From Allolobophora icterica (taxonomy: Eukaryota; Annelida; Clitellata; Crassiclitellata; Lumbricidae): a DNA stretch of 64,000 nucleotides. Location: contig OY744611.1 of assembly GCA_963556255.1 (NCBI GenBank), forward strand, positions 34,454,336 through 34,518,335. Direction: 5' to 3'. Shown piece by piece: positions 33,785 to 45,200 of this stretch (position 1 is the first letter of the stretch; each line of letters opens with the position of its first letter). The position numbers and the translations under genes are program-made. A model generated the notes under the pieces. The model was not told where the DNA came from and ran no database searches. It worked only from the letters and a program-made list of their open reading frames with translations.

Positions 33785-34647
33785 CCGTACATCAGTCTTG
33801 TTGTCAAGACATTAAACCTCAAGACCAAGACTTTGAACCTCAAGACCAAGACTTTGACCCTCAAGACCAAGACTTTGAACCTCAAGACCAAGACCAAGAC
33901 TTTAAACCTCAAGGCCAAGACCAAGACTTTTAAACTCAAGACCAAGCGCGAGACCAAGACCCAAAAAATCACAATTTGTTGCAAATGCTGATACTGTTAT
34001 GTTATATTGCTTTGTTTTCAAACTGCTTCAATAAAGGATTTGATTGATTGATTGATTCCTTACTAAAAAATTGTCAAGTCGGACTACTCACTCTTTTAAT
34101 GAAAACGTGAGTCTTTCATTTTATTCAAGCAAAACAACTCTAAATGCAGACTGCAGAGAACACTGAATTCGTATTTACAAAAGTTCATGCGAAATGTTAT
34201 TCCAAATGCCTGTTGCATTTTATAAAAAACCAATTCGCTCAGAACTTTCTGACCAAGACGTGACCTGTGGGGCCTCATAAAAAGTCAGCCTTGTGAAAAA
34301 ATACGTTCTACAGGTACTGAAATCGCTGGCACACACTTCAGCTTTCAACTTTCAAGCAACCATCCAAAACAACAGTAAAGCCTCATTCACACCGTGTAAA
34401 TAGTTAAGCATTTACTATTATATTAGTAATTATTAGATACATTTTTAAAATTTCTTGCGTTCTGTTAAAGGACTGTTCATATTGACAAAAGTCTTGGTCT
34501 TGGTCTTGCAAGACCAAGACTTTGAACCTCAAGCCCAAGACTTTTGGTCTCAAGACCAAGACAAGACAAAGACTTTTAAAAGCGAACTCGAGTGCACTCG
34601 AGAGTCGAGACCAAGACCTTGGTCTCGAGGACAAGACTGCCGTACGC
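33785..34647. mobile_element. Minisatellite-armed TIR element, copy 2
   Basis: The element at 33793-34639 (847 bp) starts CAGTCTTGTTGTCAAGAC and ends CTCGAGGACAAGACTG. Flanks CCGTACAT and CCGTACGC agree at 6 of 8 positions. The core shares TTTATTCAAGCAAAACAACT and AATTCGTATTTACAAAAGT with copy 1. It interrupts the 14702-type repeat. A TGATTGATTG tract (34040-34057) sits inside. Confidence 0.87.
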
Positions 34648-34749
34648 GTGGACCTTCTATGGTGTGGCGCCAATTCAAACGGACAGAGGTTGTGAAGGAT
34701 CTCCCACGATCAATTCATTGACAAATAAGCAGAGTCGAGGCCCTATGGT

Positions 34750-36020
34750 CGCTATATAAAACGTGTACATTTTTTACATTGAATTGTCTCTGGGGTCGTA
34801 TATGGAGTCTCATCAGCAGATTCGAACACGAACTCGTTGCATTACAGACATAGCGCGCTACTGAAAAGACCATCGTGTTAAACAAAGATCAAAGGAAGTC
34901 CTAAAAACTTGGGGGAAAATGCAGTAAAAAAACTAGGCAGCAAAAATGAGTAGGTCTATATCACTTAATTAATTGACTAGACATATATGACGAGGGCATC
35001 GGCAAGATTAAGAGGGTAGAGGACCTTGGCTCGCAACGAGTCACGGTCTTCTACTCCTTGCCGACGCATGAGGTTGGGGGGGGGGATGGCATCATGGCAA
35101 GGTAGCGATAAGGAGGACTTCTATATTTTCTGTCCTTGGGTGATAAATCAAGCATACTGGAAGGACATGTCAAACTACATGGGGGGGGGGAACCACGCGA
35201 AACTCATCGGATTGCACGAATCCCACGATCCAGCCTGAGCAAGGATGGGGCAGCTGCCCCCTTCCTCCACCACCGTAGCTACGCTAATCCTACTGTATGC
35301 AAACTGTTTGCTTAAGCAATGCCAAGAACTTGACGTGTCTTGTACACAGCTGCACCGATAGACGCTCTCGAAGGTGCTATTACAAATGCATATTACGCCA
35401 TAATGAATTCAGTGACAACGCACTTAATAGAGGGTTTGCATAATTATGGGCGTGGCCTTAAGACTATGTGCGGGACTGTGATCTGCCATATTGGAGCGTA
35501 AACAAGTCATTGTTTACTGCGCATCGTTAATAAGTAACAACGTTGTCAAATAGTCCCCGGCGCCGCCGCCATCCGCCGCCTCTTAGGGCTGCAGCCCCCA
35601 AACCTGAAATCCTGGCGCCGCCACTGAAGCCAGCAGCCAAGAGTCGATGGTTAAAGTTACACGAATGATATCGACGCTTTCTGCTAGAAATCGACTACAC
35701 TACTTTCACCTTTGAACTCTTTTGTCTATCCTGTCCAGCAACACACAAGACCGAACCGATCTATTCTTTCACATCCATTCCACATATACAACGAACATGT
35801 ATTTACAAAAGGTCTTTGTTTTAATATCGGAATAATTTGATAAACAACGGCAAACAATGTAACTCAGATTTACTTGTTAACCTATTCACACTAAGACTCC
35901 CTCAAGTGGTGTTTCACCGACAAGAACCGAACCCCAAACCTTCTGCTTGCACCTTTGAACTTGGACTCATCTCCACAATGAATCTGACGCAGCTTCACTA
36001 TCACTGCCCAATCCATCAAA
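34750..36020 (+). other. Intergenic DNA, small transposon scraps
   Basis: G-runs at 35067-35083 and 35177-35190. A scrap ending CACCGTAGCTACGCTAATCC is near 35266-35291. A roughly 80-bp hAT-like remnant with GGCGCCGCC at both ends and CACTG lies at 35548-35626. No gene is supported. Confidence 0.5.
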
Positions 36021-36023
36021 ACC

Positions 36024-36337
36024 CAGAAGATCAGTGGCGTCACTAGGGCTGGTGTCACCCAGTGCGGTAAGTCATGGTGTCACCCTTATTAAAGGTTCAA
36101 AAAAGTAAATTAGCATAGAGTTTCGGAAAAGAAGTGAAATTTGATGACCTTTTTAGGAATTCGTCTCCCAAAAAATCTGATGACCTTTTTAAAGGAATTT
36201 GTCTCGAAAAAATGATGACCTTTTTTTACGAATTCGTCATCTTACAAAAATTGCATCATTTGGTGTCACCCCCTCTGAGGGTGTCACCCGGTGCGGTCCG
36301 CACCCCGCACCCCCTTCGTGACGCCACTGCAGAAGAT
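36024..36337. mobile_element. hAT-like MITE with exact 8-bp TSD (short copy)
   Basis: The element at 36032-36329 starts CAGTGGCGTCACTAGGGC and ends TTCGTGACGCCACTG. CAGAAGAT is duplicated at 36024-36031 and 36330-36337. The interior has three GATGACCTTTTT units. Same family as 56491-57165. Confidence 0.92.
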
Positions 36338-38980
36338 GTTATGCTAAGATCGACATCTCACAAACATTTTATCAATTTGCACCATAACCACAAAATTGCA
36401 TGAACTTGACAGACCTAGGGTTAGACAGGACTAGGGTTTAATTCAAGTACAAGAATTGAACGTTCTACAGTTTTGTCAGCCTTAACCGAACACTGTCTGA
36501 GTTTACCCTGAACATCCAATTGCTTAAAGAAACCCATTTATCATTATCAAAACCTAAAAGATGCTAGACCAGAACTAAATGTCAGACAAGGTATGTTTAT
36601 AATATCGCAAACATTAATATTCATATCGACACCTCGTGAATATTAATATCCAATTAAAATTCCTAGCAAAACTTCATGAATATTAACATCTATGTCCCAA
36701 TAATATTAATTTATGTGATTTGTATACTGTATTCAATTCATCATATATTGCAAACATAAATATTCACTTTAACGTCAATAATCACGGTGCATGATTATTA
36801 CATGAATATTTATAATATTCACAAAAGTGAACCAATAATCGTGAATACAAAGATCTGTATTATATACATAAATCACACTATTTATCTAGTATTTAAAATT
36901 ATTATATCTATATTAAATATATAAAATATTTACTACGTTTTACGACTGGTATATTAGCAAAAATCGTAAAACTTTTAATTTCCCACCACTACCACAAAAC
37001 CTAGTAGAACAAAGTTGCAAATGCCAGCTACCACACGGAGGAATGAATGCTTCTATCACCTACAGTTAACATAAGTCTTATGGCCGTTAATTGCATGCCT
37101 CAAAAGCGTGATTCTAAGATCAAAGTGCTTTTGAAATTGTCATTGAAAATTTGTATAGCACCACTTCAAGAAACTCGTCACAGGCGCTCCACTTAAAAAA
37201 TCCGGTAACAGAATTCCGCAGGCTCACTGTCAGCCAAAACTGAACAAAAACCATAGAAGTTGGCACTCACATGCTGAAATGCAAATGTACGATCTTCTTC
37301 AACAACCAGACTCAAAAATGAATCACTGACTTCCATTGAGATGCACCAGGATTCGAACCAGAGGGATTCCAGAGGTTAAAGTATGGTCCGGCTCCATCCA
37401 AGAGCCAAAGAATCAGATTTTTGATTACGAGTACATTTATGCATTTCACAAACACACCCTCTACAGCTGTACTATTCAAACATTAATATGCATTACATTA
37501 TACAATTCTAATTTATTTTACATACATCCTCAAACATGCACTAGAAAGATGTTCTCACTGCAACACAGCATTCCAACCTAACTACTTTACCTTGCAGTTC
37601 CCTGGCATGTGGCAGCACACATTTTAAAACAAGGCAGTGGGAATCAACCCCCGGACACTGTGGTAAGAAGTAAAGTAACATTAACATTCAGCCAACATAG
37701 AAGTCATGATTACACAAAACAAAACAAGCACAAATAAATCAGCCCCAAGAAACCAAACGCTTTCCCAATCGACCAAAACTAAACGAGATTACAAAGCACC
37801 GTTGCAGTCAAATACAGCGCGGTCCAAACTCTCGTAGACTAAACAGACATTTATGAATTGAACTGTCTGACTATAAAAGGCAGTTTTTGTTGGCCAAGAC
37901 CAGACAGTTACGTATGGTTACCAATGCGGCACTGAAACTTGCAGCATAAATATCAGTTTTTAAAGTCCACATGTTTTCTCCTGTGTCAGACCTTCCTCTT
38001 GGAACAGTGTTCCATTGCTAACACATGCTGTTTAATTCGACTCTGCTCCGCAAAAAATTAATTAGCAATTAGCAAGCTCCCTTAAAATGCACCCATTCAG
38101 CTCAGAAGACAGATGTCTATGGAGCACTCTTTACAGGTTCATAACAGTAAAGCTCCCAAGTCCCATAGTATAACATGCTGGAGTCACTCATTTCCTGCTC
38201 TCTGGCCCTTGTGCTGGCAAAGGACGAATCCCAAGGTCCTGGACACGGGGCAAGAGCATCACAGGACTTGATGGCAATTCCGCAAAAGACGTTACATAAA
38301 TATTAATATATGCATACATGTGTGTATACCTAACAATTTACACAGAGTCATTAGAAACCTCTAAGAAGGGCCATATACAGGAAGATTTCCAGTGTTTACG
38401 CATAAGCCTATCGTTACCTTTGTATAAATCCAGTATAAACCCAAAGCATTTCAGTACTCCACCAGACAATTTATGCCTAAGTGTTCAGGCCACACTATCT
38501 CCTATTGCCAGCAAATGTCACTTTACAAGAGCAATCAATGATTCTAAACAACACTGTTCTAACAAACATCCAGAGATGTCGAGGCCAGGCCAAAAATATT
38601 GAGAGGTCACCATTAGTAATTCAGGGAATAGCCAAGTAGTGAATGAATTTCACCCTTAAGGGTATCAACCCCAGAAAAATTTCATATTCACAAGTTTCAC
38701 AAATTTTCCTTGCAGAAAAAACGAAAATACATTTCCTCATGCAATTTGTTCCTGTCCATAGATCTTTCCTGCTGGTTCAAACTCCCTTGAAGGTCTTCCT
38801 ATGCTCATGTCTTCCTCCCACTTCTGCAGACCAAAAATACGCCTTCCTCAACAAACATCTTACCCAAATTTACCACCTACAGTTGCCTAAAAGTGTAATC
38901 TCATTGATTAAACTGGAGTTGCAACCCCAAACACCTGACTCAGCCTCACCCCGGATCAAAACCAATCGCCTATGACCAAA
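36338..38980 (-). other. SLC35E1: Probable 3' UTR and downstream flank of SLC35E1
   Basis: AT-rich unique-looking sequence after the SLC35E1 stop. A TTTATT at 37512-37517 is AATAAA on the - strand and could be its polyadenylation signal. Degenerate tRNA-SINE pieces in - orientation occur near 37310-37400 (B-box GGTTCGAATCC) and 37610-37660. No other gene is supported. Confidence 0.45.
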
Positions 38981-39238
38981 TCACACAACACGGTAGAACG
39001 ATTGTCTGTTTGAGTATTCCTGATCGCCAAACGTCCTCGAGAGGTCCCCGTTCGAGGCGTAGTAATTCGAGAGGAATGCCTCGCTGCCAAGGGATGCCCC
39101 AAGAGAAGGAGCATTTCGGAGATATTCCATTGTGGATCGATTCGACCCGTTCTCGGAAGACAGGAGAGGATTTTCGCGGGCAGAAGATAGGGGTAGAAGT
39201 AATGCCTTTTTCTGCTCCTGGTGTTGGTCATACTTAGC
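38981..39238 (-). CDS. SLC35E1: SLC35E1 exon 6 (terminal coding exon)
   Basis: Acceptor TTCTCTGCAG, stop TGA at 38983-38981. Encodes 85 residues, [17 protein letters not shown], a Ser/Asn-rich stretch, and RQSFYRVV at the end. Open frames listed on the same strand in other phases are shadows. Confidence 0.9.
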   Translation of the reverse strand, partial: AKYDQHQEQKKALLLPLSSARENPLLSSENGSNRSTMEYLRNAPSLGASLGSEAFLSNYYASNGDLSRTFGDQEYSNRQSFYRVV

Positions 39239-42200
39239 CTGCAGAGAAAATTAATTACAGGTAAGGTAAACAAAGTATGGCAATGCAAGGTAAATAGGGT
39301 ATGGTATGGAAAGACGATATAATGTATTGATTATAAACTATAGTGACCTGTGGAGAAAATTAAGCGAGTAAGGAAAGATACGTTAAATTGAAGTACCTAC
39401 CACATAGTCTGTATATCGGATTATGGTATCTATGGCACTACATAAGCCTCAAGATTAGATTAGATTAGTACTATTCATCACCATCATCATCAGTTCTGAC
39501 ACCAGTCATTTGGCAGTGATGGGTACGAATAAATTAACTCCATTGTCCTTGGTCATTTGTCAAGTCTATTGACCCCCTTAGTGTTAGTCCAAGTGATGTT
39601 ACTATTAGATAGTATTATTATTATAATAATAAATTACATGGGTGTACCCTGTGCACCCTGGTAACTGCTCTACATAAGGTCACAGATTAGAGCAGATTAC
39701 CTTGTTGTACATGAGAACGCCAAGTATAGCCGTCATCATTCCGATGATGTTGATAAAAGAGACGGGGTTGCGTAGCGTCAGGAGTGAAACCGTGATCACT
39801 GCAATTCGCTTGGTGCAGTTGGCGACAGCATAGCTGAGCGGCGTGATCAGAGCTATGATCGAAAATGCGATCACATTTTGTGCAAAGTTGCAGAAGCCGT
39901 CAATAACAAGCAGTGCCACAAGACGTGGCGTATGACTGCTATGCGCCTGGAAATACAAACAAATAAAAAATGTAATACTCTACAATATGCCATACAATAC
40001 TACTATTTGATGCACATAATGTTCCTGTTATATGTAGAACAATGCAGTGCTACCATATTTAATATAATACATTTCTATACAGAATACAATATGCTAAGCA
40101 AGTTCCTTGACATCAATCACATTGCCTATTGTCATTCCTTGTCCTTGTCCTTGATCACATCACCTACTGTCATTCCTTGTCCTCAATTACGCTGCCTATT
40201 GTTGTACCTCATCCTTGATCACATTGCCAATTGTCATTCCTTGTCATCGATGCAAAGCATTTCAGGAACTCTAAACAATTCTGTTATCTGTCCAGTTGGG
40301 AATCTGTTAATTTGGCTCTGTGTGCATTCTGTCGTCTGCCACTGGTAACTCTTCTAATTAACTGACCATTGTTTGCAAATCGATGAACTTTCTTCTTAAC
40401 AACACTAAACATCATTTAGGCTGGCAAACATGGCGCCTCTTTACAGGTTCTCTTCAAAACAGCACTGTTGTGGAGAGCATATCATTCAGTGTTTAATCTA
40501 GACGTCTTTGGGGGGGGGGGGTGGAATGTCCCCCAGGATTTATGTTTCCCCCAGAGGCCAGCAATATCACAATGAAGAGACCTATAGGGGAGGGAAAATC
40601 CCCCCCCAGGATACATGTGTGTATATATGTCCCCCCCCAGAGAGCTGAATTCCTAAAAAAAAGGTCATCAACCTTTTTGAGAGAGGAATTGCTGTAGAAA
40701 AGTTTAAAAAATGGGATGAAGGACTAAAAAAAGTCATCAACTTTTTTGGAAGATGAAATTAAGAAAAGTAAGAAACTTTTTCAAGATGGATGAAATTACA
40801 GAAAAAATCTTGTGTCAATTTGTTGGTCCCCCAGAAACCTTGTTTCCCCTCCCAGAATAGGGGTACTAGATTAAACACTGCATATCATTCAAGATCATCC
40901 ACACGGTACGTGCCTCTCTTGACACTGCCTCAGCATACATCAGGGAACTCTGTGTCCCAGTGTTTAGTTAGCAGGGTCAGCGATTGTTGCACTCTGTGTA
41001 GTCCATGGAGACATGCCACTCCCGCGCTTCTATACTTCAACTCGAGCCCATCGTACCTTTTCGTGTCTTGGCCCAGATTCAAGGAACAGTCTGCCATTGA
41101 TTGCAGTTACAAACTGTTGCTATTGACTCTGTTCAGCAAACTTTTCAAACTGTCGTGTAACAAACTAGTTTGGATCCATCAGTCTAGGGTCTGAAGTGCT
41201 CTGTTCAGGTACTTAATACGCACTATATAGTAAGCCTCGATATTTTATTATATGAAGATTTATAAAGTGCAAGTTAACATAACTAAATACACAGCTAGTA
41301 ACAGCTCGGCTTAGTCAGATGACGTGAACAAGTAAGTCTTTAATTTTTTCCTGAACCTTTCGATAGAAACTTCCCGAGCACGGAGTTCGACGGGCAGTGT
41401 ATTCCAAACCATTGGGCAGGATGCATAGAATGTTCTTCTATTTGTCACAGTAGCCTTTCCGGCCCACACGAAGTCGTAGCTCTTTCCCGAATGCAAGCGA
41501 GACCGATCAGTAGCTGAAGATGCTGGCACAGTCTCTGGCTAAATACAGTGGCGCCCTTTCGTGAAGACACTTGTAAACAAGTGTCGTCACCTTGAAGGCA
41601 ATCCCCTTACGAATTTGGCAGTCACTGGAGTTCTCGAAGAACAGGATATGTATGCATGTATGATACATCATACATTACAATACTGTACGTATGTATGATG
41701 TATCATACATACACACATTCATTCATACAGTATTGTATTTTTTTAATATTTCTATAGTGCCTCCTCAAGTCTACTATTACTCAGAGGCGCTCCCGACTAC
41801 AGCACTGGTATACTGTGTCGGAGTTTTCACGCCGAAGCGCCACGAGCAATCGTGAGTGAAGGACTTGCCCAAGGTCCGTACGCAGCGGCTAGAGTGGGAT
41901 TCAAACCTGCAACCCTCAGGTCACAAGGCGCCGAACTTACCACTGAGCCACCACGCCCCACGTATTATATGTACCTGTACCAGCAGTACAGCATTGTTTA
42001 GTAATATTCATATTAGAAAATATGAAAGAGATAAATGATAAAATACTTACTAGACTTGAGTCATTGAAGATTCTGATGAGATCGTACATGACCCAGAGAG
42101 GCGTGAAACAGACGGCCGCGATGCTTGCAAGGATGAACAGCAAACGAAACTCATGGAGTTTCGTGTCTCGTAAGCACTGCCAAGGGAAACAAGAAATATT

Positions 42201-45200
42201 CCTTAAGCTGCAACAAAATAAATAAATAAAATCTCAAACACAATTTCTTCGTCTTCTCTTTGAGAGATTGTTCTCTGGGTTAAAACCAGTCTTGTTGTCC
42301 TCGAGACCAAGGTCTTGGTCTCGAGTGCACTCGAGTTCGTTTTAAAAGTCTTGGTCTTGGTCTTGAGGTTCAAGGTCTTGGTCTTGGTCTTGAGGTTCAA
42401 GGTCTTGGTCTTGAGGTTCAAGGTCTTGGTCTTGGTCTCGCAAGACCAAGACCAAGACCGGCTGTTAATATGAACAGTGAAGAATTCTGTATCAAGCCTG
42501 CTTGCATCATACGACCAATATCTATGGATGGATACAAGTCATGTTGGTCAGGAAAATCCATTGGCAGCAGCAACAGTTATTCTGTATCAGACGGTATGAT
42601 AAACCTTGGGAAGATTTCAAAAGGATTCACTATCTGTACATTTACATCCAGTGCTTGAAAAGCTACTCTGTGTGTGTCAGCGACTTCAGCACCTGTAGAA
42701 CGTATTTTTTCACATGGCGGAATTTTATGAGGCCCACCAGGCACGTCTTGGTCAGAAAATTCTGAGCGAATTGTTTTTTTTTAATAAAATACAAAAGGCA
42801 TTTGGTATAAGAGTTTGCATGAAGGACTTTTGAATACAAATTCGGATTTCTCTGCAGTTTGCATTTAAAGTTAATTTGCTTGAATAAAATAAAAGACACA
42901 TGTTTTCATTAAAATAGCGAATATTCCGACTTTACAATTTTTAGAAGTCTTGACCTGATTTCGATTTTTTGGGTCTTGGTCTTGGTCTTGAGGTTCAAGG
43001 TCTTGGTCTTGGTCTCGAGGTTCAAAGTCTTGGTCTTGGTCTCGAGGTTCAAGGTCTTGGTCTTGGTCTTGAGGTTCAAGGTCTTGGTCTTGGTCTTGAG
43101 GTTTAAGGTCTTGACAACAAGACTGGTTAAAACTAAATAAATACCTTAGAGGCATAAGTATTAACTTATCAAGCCTTGTGTTGTGACAAGAGAATTCCTT
43201 AATCTGCAGACAACCTTTCCTCACAGAATCACCAGTTCCACATCAAGATGCATTAGGATTTGAACCATGGACCAGAGGCAAACGAAAATTTACAACTAGA
43301 CATCCTACCGACGTCTGTACGTCGTATAAAGACATACATAATGAATGGTGACTATATTACTCCACAGAAGTCCAGATGAAATAAGCTTAGAATAGATTGG
43401 ATCAGAACAGCTTAGATGATAACAGACTACTTTTTACAGCAAGTTTCAGATTAGATTACAGTAAAATAAATGAGAAATACAGTTTTGATTAAATTACATT
43501 AGATAACTTTCTAAAAGACTGTTTTCATGTTTCGTATTAAAAACAAAGTCTTCATATTAGATTAGATTAGCTCAAATTAGAATACACAAGATGACCTTTT
43601 TAGAGAATATATTTTGAATCGCAAAGCCGATGGTAGCTGTGAGCGCGCTAATAAGACCGATGAGATCAAACGACAACTCCGTGATCGAAGCAATCACCAC
43701 GCCACAGACGATCGGCACCAGAGACATGTAAACCTACAATGGATCAAGAAACTGAATGAAATCATTGAAGGATTTATTAACTGCTCGGAAATATGAATCA
43801 GCACGAAAATAGTATTTCATACAGTGTCATTTTACCTTACCCTAAATTATGATTACCGGTATACCACACAGTAAAATCTGCACTTAAGTGTTTTATCAAT
43901 CTATCTATCTATCTATAATTGATCTATCTATCTATCTATAATAAACTTATATAGCGCCCCTTCAAGAAATCTACTCTACATTCACACTAAGTTACAGTTA
44001 CATCACATGTTAGATAACGTTCCATATAACATTACATGTAACATTACAGTCCCATTACACTACTGCAGCATTAATTTACAGCATTTTTATTCTGCATTAT
44101 TGTTAAACTTAGATTAATTTAATTACATTAATTTACGATGACTTTCAGGACATAGAGATGTTTCTGCTGCACCAGTGGTCCTTAGCAAACACCATAAAAT
44201 AAGTACATTGACCATAAGTACATTGTCAGTGTGAAGATCAGATGGTGAGGGTGAAGACTTGCTATCCTCCCTCTTGCACCAAGGCTTAGAGTGTGCAGTT
44301 GCTAACATTTTATAGCCGCAGCTTCCTCTTGCATTTAGCTCAATAATAATAATAATCTTCGTTTAATATCTTCAAACTGACAATAACGCAGTATGATTAC
44401 AAATCAGTATGAACGGATGATCACAAGTTATTACAGGCATCGAATTTAACTGTACACGGCAGCCATGCAAGGCGCCCATCACGTCCTACATCTCATTTTA
44501 AACAACAAGCCATCTCACGAATGAAAGGCTGAGTGGACTTAAATTTGGGAGGGTTGCTGGAAGCAATCCCGCTACCTCTTGCTCTTTACGCCAGTGATGT
44601 TACCACTACTCTATGGTACTGCTCTTTTGTGTGAAATTCCACATTTAATGAGACCAAGCAAATCACATCACAATACTTCATCCTCATGCTTTCCTCTAAG
44701 CGTTAGCTCACTGTCTGCCTCTTCTTCAAATTTTACATTACACTTATATGACATTTACATCCACTGCAATATGCTTGAAAATGCTTTATTAAACCTGGTG
44801 AAAAATCGACGAAATAGTTACCCGATTGGTCTGTCTTTCACCCATGATCAGTCGAGACAGGAGAACTGTGAAGAAAGGCATGGTTGCCTTCACTACAAGA
44901 AAAACCAGGCATTCATTTTATTTCTTACAGGTATAAATCAAAATAAGATGACTATTGTTTGATACAAATTGATAGTGATGCTGAGTTACATCAAACGACT
45001 CTACATAGCTCAATGGCCCAAGCAGTTTGGCAGTAAGGACTTGCTCTAAATTCTGACCAACAAACCACTGAACCTACCCCACTGTGCCATGAACACATAA
45101 AAATAAATAACCATTTCATGCCACGTGATGCTTCGAAAATTAACCACAACAGTTGAAAAATTAATAGTTGCCGAAATTCAGTTGGTAAGTAAGTACTGTG

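Larger units (their letters stand above)
39959..42050 (-). other. SLC35E1: SLC35E1 intron 4, repeat-filled
   Basis: Holds a degenerate roughly 35-bp minisatellite of TGTCATTCCTTGTCC/ATCACATTGCC type (40105-40255), a G-tract MITE (40487-40880), a LINE fragment (41311-41640), a TATGATACATCATACA palindromic stretch (41645-41710) and a family A SINE. Confidence 0.75.
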
